This document shows positions 30,842-39,721 of a stretch of 64,000 nt of DNA, piece after piece. The notes under the pieces are model-generated. The model searched no databases. It saw only the letters and a program-made list of their open reading frames with translations, and had not been told where the DNA came from. The first letter of the stretch is position 1, and each line of letters starts with the position of its first letter. Source of the stretch: an uncultured Olsenella sp. (GTDB lineage Bacteria > Actinomycetota > Coriobacteriia > Coriobacteriales > Atopobiaceae); contig CAKUIF010000001.1 in assembly GCA_934660915.1 (NCBI GenBank), positions 124,001 through 188,000 of the forward strand, given 5' to 3'. The position numbers were made by a program, and so were the translations under genes.

Positions 30842-31864
30842 CTACCGCAGCATATAGCGCGCAAGCTCCGCGCGGCTGCCGATGCCGAGCTTCGCGTACA
30901 CGCTCGAGAGGCGGTTTTTGACCGTCCCGCGCGAGACCCCCATATGCCTCGCAATCTCGTCGTTCGACCAGTCGCGGCAAGCAAGCATCGCCATCGTGAA
31001 CTCGGTCGTTGTGAGGTCGTCCGCCACATCCTCGCCCGACTCCGGGTTGTGGATCCTCCTCCAGCCGTAGCTGAAGCGGTAAGTGACCTTGACCACGCGC
31101 GCGAATTCGGCGGGATGCGCCTCTTTAAGACACATCTCCATCACGCCCTGCAGCAGGCCATGATGCTCGCCGATCTCCTCGATAAGGTCGTCCGCGGCTG
31201 CGATGGCCCACGCCTGCTCGAAGTGGTCCCGGGCGCGGCCGACGTCCTTCAGGCTTATCCAGCCCATCGCCGCCACCAGGTGAAGGAACTGCTCGGAGAT
31301 GGGATACGAGTGCCGCGCCATCGCGAGCGCGTTTTCCGCGATGCCGATGCTGCGCCCATGCTCCCCGTGGAAGTACGCGCGGTGCGCCTGCACGTAGCTC
31401 GCAAAGAGCGCAAGGCCCTCGGGAAGATTGCGCATCGCGGCCGCGAGGTCCGCCTCGGTGAAGCTGGGGTCAAGGTGCAGCAGCACAGCCGACGCCGTCG
31501 CGAGGAGCACATAGGCCGCACGTGTCTGCGGCGCTCCGGACAGCATCTCCACCTTAAGCGACCTCAACTCCATCAGGCACTTCTTTGCCGCTATTGGGCG
31601 ATCGAGCGAGAGGCTCGCGTACGCGCAGATAAAGCACGCCGAGAGCCTGAGCGCCGGGTCGTCGCTTTGAAGATACGGCCCCGCCGCGTCGAAGGCCTCC
31701 TCGGGCCGCGCGGAGAAATAGAAGGCCTCAGCCCGGGCAATGTTGCGCAAGTCGGGATCCTCAACGGCAGCGACCGCGGCCTCAAGCTCACCGCGCTCGA
31801 ACGAGGAGCACAGAAGCGGCATCGGATAGCGCGCCGATTCGTTGGCTGCTTTCCCCATGACCAT
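30842..31864 (-). CDS. LuxR-family transcriptional regulator with helical-repeat N-terminal region
   Basis: This 340-residue protein ends in a LuxR-type helix-turn-helix (MLACRDWSNDEIARHMGVSR, then GTVKNRLSSVYAKLGIGSRA). The N-terminal 270 residues look like TPR/MalT-like helical repeats without a P-loop. The ATG at 31864 has GGAGGAGGT upstream. An in-frame start at 31993 would run through the ppc terminator and is rejected. It is convergent with the toxin gene, 5 bases from its stop. Ligand and targets are unknown. Confidence 0.85.
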   Translation of the reverse strand: MVMGKAANESARYPMPLLCSSFERGELEAAVAAVEDPDLRNIARAEAFYFSARPEEAFDAAGPYLQSDDPALRLSACFICAYASLSLDRPIAAKKCLMELRSLKVEMLSGAPQTRAAYVLLATASAVLLHLDPSFTEADLAAAMRNLPEGLALFASYVQAHRAYFHGEHGRSIGIAENALAMARHSYPISEQFLHLVAAMGWISLKDVGRARDHFEQAWAIAAADDLIEEIGEHHGLLQGVMEMCLKEAHPAEFARVVKVTYRFSYGWRRIHNPESGEDVADDLTTTEFTMAMLACRDWSNDEIARHMGVSRGTVKNRLSSVYAKLGIGSRAELARYMLR

Positions 31865-31946
31865 TTGGACCTCCTCCCCCGTTTTTATAAATGATACCAG
31901 CCCCAAAGCCACCGGCAGCCTACACAGGCACGGTGGCCTTCTGCGT

Positions 31947-31991
31947 AAAAAAGCCTCGCCCTTCTTTGTACGCAGCAAAGAAGGGCGAGGC
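31947..31991 (-). terminator. Terminator of ppc
   Basis: A perfect 16-bp stem (GCCTCGCCCTTCTTTG at 31953-31968 with CAAAGAAGGGCGAGGC at 31976-31991) with a 7-base loop is followed on the minus strand by six T (31947-31952). Confidence 0.9.
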
Positions 31992-32037
31992 AAATCGAAT
32001 CAGATCTGGAAAGAAGGACGCCCGCGGGCGACCTGCA

Positions 32038-34749
32038 TCACCCGGTGTTCTGGAGACCGGCGGCGACGCCGGAGACGGTGCACAGGATGAGGTAGATGAA
32101 GCGCTCCTTCTCCTCGGGCGTGAGCTTGTCGCCCTCGGTGCGCAGCGTGCGCAGGCCGAGCGCCTGGGTGACGGAGAGCACGTTGACAAACGGCAGGCGC
32201 ATGCGGATGACGGGGCCGAGCACGCGGCGGTGCTGCAGCGGCCACTCGTCGCCAACGATGGCGAGGACCCACTTGCGCGTGAGCTCCATCTCGTCGAGGA
32301 CCTTCTTGTTCAGGTCCTCGCGATCGCCGAGCGCGAGGTAGATCTTGCCGATGCGCTCGTCGGTCTTGGAGAGCGACATCTCGATGTTGTCGATGAAGGT
32401 CGCGAAGACCGGCCACTCCTTGTACGCGGTCTGGAGCAGCTCGAGGTCGCCGAGCTTCTCGCAGGCGGTGCCGAGGCCGTACCACGCGGCCAGGTTGATG
32501 CGCGCCTGGGACCAGGAGAAGATCCACGGGATGGTGCGCAGGTCGTCGAGGGACTTGGCGCCGAGGCCGCGTTTGGCCGGGCGGCTGCCGATGGGCATGA
32601 GGCCGACCTCGGTGAGCGGCGTGACGGTGCTGAACCAAGAAGCGAAGTCCTCGCTGTTCAGAAGGTCGAGGTAGCGCTCGTGGGAGGCATCGTCGAGGGA
32701 GCGCGCCAGGTCGGCGTACTTCTCGGTGGACTCGGTGTTGGTCCACTCGACGGAAGGCGCGGACTGCAGCAGGGTGGCGCCGGCGACGGACTCGATGTGG
32801 CGACGGGCCAGCGTCGGGTCTCCGTAGCGGGCAAAGATGACCTCGCCCTGCTCGGTGAGCTTGAAGCGGCAGTTGACAGAGCCCTTGGGCTGCGAGAGGA
32901 CTGCGCGGTTAGCCGGGCCGCCGCCACGGCCCACGGCGCCGCCGCGGCCGTGCATCAGGATGAGGTCGATGCCGTTGGCCTCCGCCCACTTGGCGATGTC
33001 GGCCTGGGCCTTGTGCAGCGTGAGGGTGGCCGACGTCGGGCCGGCGTCCTTGGAGGAGTCGGAGTAGCCGAGCATGACCTCGAGGCGGCCGCCGGTCTGG
33101 GCCAGGCGACGGCGAACGTCGGGGAGCTTGATCATCTCGTCGAGCGTGTCGACGGCGCCAAGAAGGTCCTCGAGCTGCTCGAACAGCGGGATGACGTCGA
33201 GCACGGGCACGTCGTCTTCGTGCGCGAACGCGAGGCGGGCGAGCTCGTAGACGTCGGCGATGTTCTGCGCGGACTTGGTGAACGAGATGATGTAGCGGCG
33301 GGCGGCGTCGACGCCGTTCTTGCGCTGGATCTGGCCGATGGCGCGGAAGGTCTCGAGCACCTCCTGCGTCATGGGCGCGAGCTGGCCGCGCTCGCCCCAG
33401 CGGCCGTGCTCGCGGATGTCGGCGAGGGCACGGGAGTGGACCACGGAGTGCTGACGGAACTCCATCTCGACCATGTGGAAGCCGAAGCTCTGAGCCTGCC
33501 AGATGAGCTTCTGGACCGGGCCGTAGGCGGTGCGGGCGGCGCCGGCGGCAGCCAGGGACTCCTGGACGATCCTGAGGTCATTGATGAAGTCGTCGCAGCT
33601 GGAGTACATGATGTCGGCGGTGCGGACGATGGTCGCTCGCAGGCGCTCGGAGATGACGATCATGCAGGCGCGGTGCAGCTCGGAGGCGCTGATGCCGATG
33701 GCGCGCGTGGTGATGGCCTCGCTCATCTCGCACTGGTGGTTCCAGAGGTTGACGAGCTTGTCGGACGGCTCGGTCGAGATGCCGTCCATCGTGAGGTTGC
33801 GGCCGATGGCAAGCGTCGAGTCGGCAAGCGCGCCCAGCATGTGGGTGCGGAACTTCTCGGCGACCTTGCGGCTCACCTTGGCGGTGACGTTGGGGTTGCC
33901 GTCGCGGTCGGAGCCGATCCAGCTGCCGGGGTGGAAGAACGCGGGGCAGACGGGCGGCACGGTGCCGGCCTTGTCGCCGAGCTCCCAGTCGTCGAAGCGG
34001 CGGTAAACCTCGGGCACCATCTCGAACAGCGTGCTGTCGAAGATGTCGATGATGGTGTCGGCCTCCTCGACGGGGGTCGGCTTCTTGTGCGCGATGGGGC
34101 TCGTGCGGAAGAGCGCGTCGATCTCCTGCAGCAGGCGGCGCTCGTTGTCGAGCAGGGCGATGCCGCCCAGGCCCTCGTGCTGCTCAAGCAGGCCGGCGAT
34201 GCGGCGAATCTTGCCCTCGACGGCCTTGCGGCGGGCCTCGGTGGGGTGCGCGGTGAACACGGGGTGGAACTCAAGGCGGTTAAGAAGGGCGTTGGCCTTG
34301 CCGCGGCCGCACTCGTCGACGAGCTGGTGGTAGGCGACGGTGAGGTCGTTGATCGGGTCGTCGGGGTTGCCGACGGGCACCTCGCTCTCGCGCTTGCGCA
34401 GCGACTTGACGCGGTAGTTCTCCTCGCAGGTGTTGGCGAGGTGGAAGAACGTGACGAACGCGCGCATGAGCAGCGTGGTGTTCTTGTCGTCGAGCTCGGT
34501 GATGATGGACGCCATGTCCTCGAAGGCCTCGTGCTCCTCCGGGTTCTCGTCGGCGTCGTCGTTCATCAAGATTGCGTCAAAGAGCAGAACATCGAAGATG
34601 GCGCGGAGGTCCTGGTCGGCCTCCTCGAGGACTTTGCGGACCAGGCGAAGGAAAAGCGCCATGTTGTTCCGGATCTGATCCGGAACGTCGACGCCCTGGA
34701 GCGCCTCGAGCGCCGCGGTCTCCTCGACGGTGAGCTTCTTCTTTGTCAA
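32038..34749 (-). CDS. ppc: Phosphoenolpyruvate carboxylase
   Basis: This 903-residue enzyme adds bicarbonate to phosphoenolpyruvate to make oxaloacetate, an anaplerotic step important for fermenters that make succinate. Key motifs are VFTAHPTEARRK (catalytic His), GSDRDGNPNVT, the mobile loop LILMHGRGGAVGRGGGPANR and the C-terminal ending QNTG that completes the active site. Length is normal. No allosteric or regulatory site stands out. It is a single gene with a strong terminator; the ATG lies near an upstream GGGAGA. Confidence 0.97.
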   Translation of the reverse strand: MTKKKLTVEETAALEALQGVDVPDQIRNNMALFLRLVRKVLEEADQDLRAIFDVLLFDAILMNDDADENPEEHEAFEDMASIITELDDKNTTLLMRAFVTFFHLANTCEENYRVKSLRKRESEVPVGNPDDPINDLTVAYHQLVDECGRGKANALLNRLEFHPVFTAHPTEARRKAVEGKIRRIAGLLEQHEGLGGIALLDNERRLLQEIDALFRTSPIAHKKPTPVEEADTIIDIFDSTLFEMVPEVYRRFDDWELGDKAGTVPPVCPAFFHPGSWIGSDRDGNPNVTAKVSRKVAEKFRTHMLGALADSTLAIGRNLTMDGISTEPSDKLVNLWNHQCEMSEAITTRAIGISASELHRACMIVISERLRATIVRTADIMYSSCDDFINDLRIVQESLAAAGAARTAYGPVQKLIWQAQSFGFHMVEMEFRQHSVVHSRALADIREHGRWGERGQLAPMTQEVLETFRAIGQIQRKNGVDAARRYIISFTKSAQNIADVYELARLAFAHEDDVPVLDVIPLFEQLEDLLGAVDTLDEMIKLPDVRRRLAQTGGRLEVMLGYSDSSKDAGPTSATLTLHKAQADIAKWAEANGIDLILMHGRGGAVGRGGGPANRAVLSQPKGSVNCRFKLTEQGEVIFARYGDPTLARRHIESVAGATLLQSAPSVEWTNTESTEKYADLARSLDDASHERYLDLLNSEDFASWFSTVTPLTEVGLMPIGSRPAKRGLGAKSLDDLRTIPWIFSWSQARINLAAWYGLGTACEKLGDLELLQTAYKEWPVFATFIDNIEMSLSKTDERIGKIYLALGDREDLNKKVLDEMELTRKWVLAIVGDEWPLQHRRVLGPVIRMRLPFVNVLSVTQALGLRTLRTEGDKLTPEEKERFIYLILCTVSGVAAGLQNTG

Positions 34750-34950
34750 CGCGTCTCCCTCCTAGGGGCCACGGCCAAGCCGCGGCATGGTTTGACGAAT
34801 AATAAGATACCGCGATTGCCGCCCGCCGACAAAATTAAGCCGTTGGCGAAACTGAGTGTTCACGGTAGCTTCTCTGGGCTTTAAGGGCGGGCACACCCGT
34901 CTGGATTACAATCGATTCTTGCAAGCAATCGCAAGGAGGATGCCCCCGGA

Positions 34951-36432
34951 ATGGCCAAAAGCCCGATCACGAACCTCACCCTCAAAGTCGAGGGAAAGAA
35001 AGCCCGCAAGCCGAAGAAGGACCGCAAGGCCCCGAAAACCGGCTTCTTTGGCCGCCGCGCCGCCGCAGCCGACGCCGCGGACGCAAACGCCGAGAAGCCC
35101 GCGAAGCAGCCCGGTCCGCTTCGCCGCGCGGTCGACAAATGGTGGAACCGCCTGATCGCCGCCGTCTTCGGCGGCCAGGAGTCCGCGCGCTCCGAGCAGT
35201 ACCTCGCCCACCAGACCACGAGCGACTACGTGCTCAACACCTGCGGACAGGCGGCCTGGGGCGCGCTCTTCCCGCTGCTCACTATGGTGTGCACCTGGCT
35301 CGTGGGCGCCGAGAAGGCCGGCCTCTTTTCGATGGCGTTCACCATCGGCACACTGCTTTTGTTCCTCGCCAACTTCGGCACGCGTACCTACCAGGTCTCC
35401 GACATCGACGAGATGCAATCCTTCGCCGACTACCAGGTTCACCGCGCCATCACCTGCGCGGCGATGCTGCTCGTTGGCTACGCCTACTGCAGGACGCGTG
35501 AGTACGCCGACCCGATGATGTCCATCTGCATGGGCGTGCTGACGTTCCGCACCGTCGACGGCCTTGCCGACGTCTACGAGGGACGCTTGCAGCAAAAGGA
35601 CAAGCTCTACCTCGCCGGCCTCTCGCAGGGCGTGCGCTGCGCCGGCAGCTTCGTCGCGTTCTCTGCGGTACTTCTTTTGACCCGCAACCTCGCATGGGCG
35701 AGCTGGGGCATGGCCATCGCCGCCGTGGGCTCGCTGCTCGTGCTCAGCATCCCGCTCGCGTTCTTCGAGACCGACCGCGGCGAAAAGGCGACGCTTCGAG
35801 GCGTGCGCGAGCTCTTCTCGGCATGCTGGCCGCTGTTCGCCGCGCTGTTCCTGTACAACATGATCGACTCGATGCCGAAGTTCGCCATGGAAGGAGCGCT
35901 GTCCTACGACAACCAGCTCTACTACAACGCCATGTACTTCCCCGCGCACACCATCTTGATGATCAGCGCGTTTGTGTACAAGCCGCAGCTCGTGAGGCTC
36001 GCGCGCATCTGGGACGACCCCGAGAAGCGCCACCGGTTCGACCTGCTCGTGCTCGCGATGATCGGCGTGATCGCGCTGACGACGGGCGCGATGGCGCTGT
36101 TCATGGGAACCATCGGCATCCCGATGCTCAACCTCATGTACGGCCTCGACTTCGAGCAGTTCCGCAGCCTCGTGTACGTCATGGTTGGAACGGGCGGCGT
36201 CTGCGCGTGCGTCGACTTCCTCTACCAGATCATCACCGTGCTGCGCGCCCAAAGCGAGGTCACGCTCTACTACGGCGCCGCGTTCGCGTTCAGCGTCCCC
36301 GTCTCGATGCTGCTCGTCAACTTCGCGGGGCTCTCGGGCGCCGTGGTCGGCTCGCTCGTCTGCATGGCAATATTGCTACTGCTCCTGCTGCTGCAGTTCT
36401 TCACGATCCGCCAGAAAGCGGCTCGCATGTAG
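34951..36432 (+). CDS. Polysaccharide flippase-like membrane protein (Wzx/MATE-like)
   Basis: This 493-residue protein has a Lys/Arg/Ala-rich cytoplasmic N-terminus of about 80 residues (for example KARKPKKDRKAPKTGFFGRR) and about 12-14 membrane spans with the look of the polysaccharide-biosynthesis (RfbX) group. AAGGAGG stands 12 bases before the ATG. It is alone, without glycosyltransferases, so its lipid-linked substrate is unknown. The basic N-terminal extension is longer than usual. Confidence 0.8.
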   Translation: MAKSPITNLTLKVEGKKARKPKKDRKAPKTGFFGRRAAAADAADANAEKPAKQPGPLRRAVDKWWNRLIAAVFGGQESARSEQYLAHQTTSDYVLNTCGQAAWGALFPLLTMVCTWLVGAEKAGLFSMAFTIGTLLLFLANFGTRTYQVSDIDEMQSFADYQVHRAITCAAMLLVGYAYCRTREYADPMMSICMGVLTFRTVDGLADVYEGRLQQKDKLYLAGLSQGVRCAGSFVAFSAVLLLTRNLAWASWGMAIAAVGSLLVLSIPLAFFETDRGEKATLRGVRELFSACWPLFAALFLYNMIDSMPKFAMEGALSYDNQLYYNAMYFPAHTILMISAFVYKPQLVRLARIWDDPEKRHRFDLLVLAMIGVIALTTGAMALFMGTIGIPMLNLMYGLDFEQFRSLVYVMVGTGGVCACVDFLYQIITVLRAQSEVTLYYGAAFAFSVPVSMLLVNFAGLSGAVVGSLVCMAILLLLLLLQFFTIRQKAARM

Positions 36433-36459
36433 CCCTCGGGGTCGCAGCGAGTCTCAAAT

Positions 36460-36533
36460 CGTCTAACTCCCACACAGCGGACGCATTCGGGCCGTTTTTG
36501 GCCAAAATGCGTCCGCTGTGTGGGAGTTAGACG
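36460..36533. terminator. Perfect 28-bp-stem palindrome between convergent genes
   Basis: Arms 36460-36487 and 36506-36533 are perfect inverted copies of 28 bases (starting CGTCTAACTCCCACACAGCG). The 18-base loop has an inner GGCC pair. It starts 27 bases beyond the flippase stop and ends 14 bases before the CrcB stop, so a bidirectional terminator role is likely. The stem is far longer than usual. Confidence 0.7.
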
Positions 36534-36546
36534 TTACCGTACGGTT

Positions 36547-36921
36547 TTAGGCGGCAAAGGCGGCGCCGAGGCGCGTGCCCGCCCAAACGGCAAGAAGGCA
36601 CACGGCGACGTTGACGGCGATGTTTGCCGCGGCGCCGGCGACGTTTCCGGACTCCAGGAGCCCGAAGGTCTCGTTCGTAAACGTCGAGAAGGTCGAGAGC
36701 CCGCCGCAAAGCCCCACCGTGAGGAGGGACTTCACCTCGGGCGGAAGCGGACTGGCGGCATTCACCCCGCTCACGAGACCGATGACCAGGCCGGCGACCA
36801 CGTTGGCGACGAAAGTCCCCGCGGGCAGCCCCGGGAGCGCGGCACCGAGCACGCGGCCGATTCCCCAGCGGCCGAGGCTGCCTGCCGCGCCGCCTGCCGC
36901 CACCGCAAGTGCCTCTAGCAT
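36547..36921 (-). CDS. crcB: Fluoride ion channel CrcB/Fluc
   Basis: This 124-residue protein has the four-span CrcB pattern with GGAAGSLGRWGIGRVLG, then GTFVANVVAGLVIGLVSG and the GLCGGLSTFSTFTNETFGLL signature. It exports fluoride as a dimer of inverted subunits. The start ATG overlaps the last 7 bases of the reductase gene upstream. Only one copy is in the window, whereas many Gram-positives have two adjacent. I find no fluoride riboswitch upstream of the pair. Confidence 0.92.
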   Translation of the reverse strand: MLEALAVAAGGAAGSLGRWGIGRVLGAALPGLPAGTFVANVVAGLVIGLVSGVNAASPLPPEVKSLLTVGLCGGLSTFSTFTNETFGLLESGNVAGAAANIAVNVAVCLLAVWAGTRLGAAFAA

Positions 36922-37520
36922 GCTGCGCCCTCCCCCGCCGCGATTCGCTCGACCTCGATAAGCCAAGCCCTGCGATCCTCGGGCGTCGACAGGTCGATGC
37001 CACCGAAGTTGTGCCACGCGCGGCGCTCCACCCCGAGCTGCGCGAACGTGCCGTCCATGAGCGTCGCCTCGATGGCGGCGCGCAGGTGCTCGGTAGGCTC
37101 GGCGGAGGTAGTAAAGACGTCGACCGACTCGATAACGCGGCCGAGCGTGCCCGAAAGCCCATGGCCCGTGGCCTCCCACGAGAAGCCGACGAGCATGACC
37201 TTGTCGATCCAGCCCTTGAGCATCGCGGGGATATCATTCCACCACACGGGAGCTATAAGCACCAGATGGCGGGCGCGCGAAAGCAGGCCCTGGTAACGGC
37301 GGACAAGCTCATCGTTTGTCCCGCCCTCACCATAAAGCGCGAGGTCGGGGGCGCGCAGCACCGGGTCGAAGCCGTCCGCGTGGAGGTCGCAGACCTCGAA
37401 GGTGCGTCCTGCGCGGTCGAGTCCCGCCTCGACGGCCGTGAGCACCGCGGCGCTCAGGCCCATCTCGTACGGATGGGAATACACGATCAGGGTATCGATT
37501 GGTTCTAGTGTCTTGGTCAT
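36915..37520 (-). CDS. Flavodoxin-fold NAD(P)H-dependent oxidoreductase
   Basis: This 201-residue protein belongs to the NQO1/MdaB group of FMN-dependent quinone or drug reductases. It has the phosphate loop region YSHPYEMGLSAAVLTAVE and the family motif APVWWNDIPAMLKGWIDKV. It overlaps crcB by 7 bases, so the two are one transcript. It may act on quinones or nitro compounds. No link between it and fluoride export is obvious. Confidence 0.88.
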   Translation of the reverse strand: MTKTLEPIDTLIVYSHPYEMGLSAAVLTAVEAGLDRAGRTFEVCDLHADGFDPVLRAPDLALYGEGGTNDELVRRYQGLLSRARHLVLIAPVWWNDIPAMLKGWIDKVMLVGFSWEATGHGLSGTLGRVIESVDVFTTSAEPTEHLRAAIEATLMDGTFAQLGVERRAWHNFGGIDLSTPEDRRAWLIEVERIAAGEGAAC

Positions 37521-37627
37521 GGTTAGCCTTTCTACGGCAACAACACCACGACCTTAGCACGCGAGTCGCCCGTCAAGCGGCCTTTAATCGTCGTCCGGCC
37601 GTCCTTATACCCCTTTCTCATGTATTT

Positions 37628-37700
37628 GACCATACACTTCACGTAAATTCAGCTTCCTTATATGGGAAAACGTCAGTGGAATTCAATGTCGTGTATGGTC
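37628..37700 (+). promoter_or_regulatory. Inverted repeat bracketing the promoter of the PD-(D/E)XK-like gene
   Basis: GACCATACAC (37628-37637) recurs inverted as GTGTATGGTC (37691-37700), 10 of 10 bases, 53 bases apart. The intervening DNA is AT-rich and includes TTATATG. The right arm ends 19 bases before the start codon. A looping operator or recombination scar are possible meanings. Confidence 0.5.
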
Positions 37701-37719
37701 GATAACGGGAGAGTTGAGT

Positions 37720-38646
37720 ATGATCACGCTTACCGGCGACACCGCGCTGCAGATTTACGCCCAAAACGGCGTTGCAGAGGAGATATTGGACTCTCCAAGC
37801 TGCAACGGGCTCGACTGGGGCCGCGGCCGCGCCAAGGACCTGCAGGATATAGAGGAACTTGGAATCACCCCATCCCCGGATCACCCCGTCGACGTCCTCG
37901 TCGATCATAGGGACCATCGCATCCAATCAAGCAAAGTAGTCAACCATGTTTGCCAGAGCGCACTGCCGCCGCACGCCGTGGTCAGACTTGCGCCCGGGGT
38001 CCTCATTACCACTCCCGAGTTCTGTTTCCTGGAAGCCGCAAAGCGAGGGATCGCTTTTGCGGCGGCGATAGGCATGGAGTGCTGCGGGGCCTACGGACGT
38101 GACGATTCTCCGCGCGGGTTTTCCGTCCGAGCCGCCATTACTAGCCTCGCGAGGCTCAGCGATACCGTAACCATGGCCAGGGGCCATCGCGGACGCAGAA
38201 ACGCCCTCGCGGCGCTTCGGCTAGTCCTCGAGAACTCGCGATCACCCTTAGAGACCAAAACTGCCCTAGCCCTGATTTCCCCCAAAGCCCTCGGCGGATA
38301 CGGCCTTCCCTCCCCCATATGCAACTATGAGATTGTCCGCGAGCCCGGTCAGTACAACGTGTTTCAGTCGCCTCGATATTTCATCGATCTTTGCTGGCCA
38401 GATAGCATGGTCGCCGTGGAGTGCGACAGCTACATGTACCACGCGAGCAGAGACGGCCTTGACGACGACAGTATGAAGCGCAACTCGTTAACTGCCGTCG
38501 GTTGGAAGTGTTATACAGCGACGACCGCTCAGCTTAAAGGAGATCGCCTCGACGTGTTCGCGCAACAGCTGGCGAACGCCCTGGGCGCAGATGCGGAGCA
38601 ACCTCATCCATGCGCTCGGGATAGGCTAATGGAGCTGTTGCCATGA
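37720..38646 (+). CDS. DUF559/AbiEi-like protein with a PD-(D/E)XK nuclease-like C-terminus
   Basis: This 308-residue protein has an N-terminal region with GVLITTPEFCFLEAAKRG (the segment seen in AbiEi/DUF559 actinobacterial proteins) and a C-terminal Vsr-like fold where YFIDLCWPDSMVAVECDSYM supplies Asp and Glu-x-Asp residues in the pattern of PD-(D/E)XK enzymes. The ATG at 37720 has GGGAGAG six bases upstream; a TTG at 37714 abuts that site. It is a lone, somewhat less GC-rich gene. It may be a defence or toxin-like protein, but no partner is seen. Confidence 0.65.
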   Translation: MITLTGDTALQIYAQNGVAEEILDSPSCNGLDWGRGRAKDLQDIEELGITPSPDHPVDVLVDHRDHRIQSSKVVNHVCQSALPPHAVVRLAPGVLITTPEFCFLEAAKRGIAFAAAIGMECCGAYGRDDSPRGFSVRAAITSLARLSDTVTMARGHRGRRNALAALRLVLENSRSPLETKTALALISPKALGGYGLPSPICNYEIVREPGQYNVFQSPRYFIDLCWPDSMVAVECDSYMYHASRDGLDDDSMKRNSLTAVGWKCYTATTAQLKGDRLDVFAQQLANALGADAEQPHPCARDRLMELLP

Positions 38647-38690
38647 ACCGAAATCCGCTCGCCTTGCGTAAAAGCGAATGACTTGATCGG

Positions 38691-39428
38691 CTACGCCTCA
38701 CGGACGCCGAGCATGAGGTACTCGATGTTGCCCTTGGCGCCGTGGATCGGGCTCTCGCAGACCCCCCGCACGGTGAGGCCGGAGCCCTCGAACGCCTCAC
38801 GGACGCGCGCGATCGCGGCTTCGCGCACGGACTGGTCGCGGACGACGCCGCCCTCCCCCACGTCCTCACGGGGAGCCTCGAACTGAGGCTTGACCAGCGT
38901 GAGGAAGCGGCTATCGGGGCGCAGAAGCTCCAGCACGGCAGAAAGGATGCTGGTCACCGAGGTGAACGAGACGTCGCAAACCGCGAGGTCAAAGACCCCG
39001 GTGCCCACGATTCCCGGCACGTCCACAATATTTGTGCGCTCGAGCAGGCGCACACGGGCGTCCTGCCTGAGGCCCCAGTCGAACTGCGCGTAGCCGACGT
39101 CGACCGAGGTCACGTGAGCGGCGCCGCGGCGCAGCAGGCAGTCGGTGAAGCCTCCGGTCGAGCACCCCACGTCGAGGCAGTTGAGGCCGGACGGGTCGAC
39201 CCCAAAGGCATCGAGGCCACGCTCGAGCTTGAGGCCGCCTCGGCTCACGAAAGCGCCGTGCCCCTTTACGTGGAGCGGAAGGCCGACGGCCACGCGCTCC
39301 CCCGCCGAGGTCAGTCGACGGTCAGAAGTAGAGACCTCGCCCGCCATGACGGCGCGCAAGGCCTCATCCTTCGATGCAAAGAATCCCTGCTCAACGAGCT
39401 CCTCGTCGAGCCGACGCTTCTTTGCCAC
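38691..39428 (-). CDS. tlyA: TlyA-family rRNA (cytidine-2'-O)-methyltransferase
   Basis: This 245-residue protein has an N-terminal S4 RNA-binding domain (MAKKRRLDEELVEQGFF) and a C-terminal SAM-dependent methyltransferase domain with CLDVGCSTGGFTDCLLRRG, then LAVCDVSFTSVT and LVKPQFEA. TlyA methylates cytidines in 16S and 23S rRNA and so affects capreomycin sensitivity. It starts one base into the stop of xseB. The string nusB-xseB-tlyA is commonly found in Gram-positive genomes. Confidence 0.93.
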   Translation of the reverse strand: MAKKRRLDEELVEQGFFASKDEALRAVMAGEVSTSDRRLTSAGERVAVGLPLHVKGHGAFVSRGGLKLERGLDAFGVDPSGLNCLDVGCSTGGFTDCLLRRGAAHVTSVDVGYAQFDWGLRQDARVRLLERTNIVDVPGIVGTGVFDLAVCDVSFTSVTSILSAVLELLRPDSRFLTLVKPQFEAPREDVGEGGVVRDQSVREAAIARVREAFEGSGLTVRGVCESPIHGAKGNIEYLMLGVREA

Positions 39429-39721
39429 TATGCGTTCTCCTGGGCGGAAGCGGCCTCGACCGCCTCGTCGCCCGATGCGTCCTCGTCAGCAGCCTCGTCC
39501 TTATTGGCAGCCTGCTCCTCGAGCTGGGCCGCCTCCTCGGGCGAGAAGTCCGTGGCGTCAACCATGTCGACGGCCTTGGACCCAAGCGCGATGGCCTCGT
39601 CAAAGAGGTCGAGTGAGCGCTCGAGTGAGACGTCCTTGTCGCGCACCTGAGACACGATGTCGTCGAGTCGCTCGGTGATCTGCGGGAACGTCTGATACTT
39701 GGAGGTGTCGACGCGAGCCAT
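39428..39721 (-). CDS. xseB: Exodeoxyribonuclease VII small subunit
   Basis: This 97-residue protein has the XseB pattern (TFPQITERLDDIVSQVRDKD, then VSLERSLDLFDEAIALGSKA). The C-terminal 40 residues are an acidic tail. It overlaps nusB and tlyA by one base each. The large subunit gene xseA, often next to it, is not in the window. Confidence 0.9.
   Translation of the reverse strand: MARVDTSKYQTFPQITERLDDIVSQVRDKDVSLERSLDLFDEAIALGSKAVDMVDATDFSPEEAAQLEEQAANKDEAADEDASGDEAVEAASAQENA

Noticed and set aside
31865..31993. N-terminal extension of the LuxR-family gene
   Set aside because: It would run through the ppc terminator hairpin, and the ATG at 31864 has a strong ribosome-binding site.
31891..34884. 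Long + strand frame opposite ppc
   Set aside because: Antisense shadow of phosphoenolpyruvate carboxylase, whose motifs are clear on the minus strand.
36547..37713. Fluoride riboswitch upstream of the reductase-crcB pair
   Set aside because: I looked for the conserved fluoride aptamer pattern in the upstream gap and could not find it.
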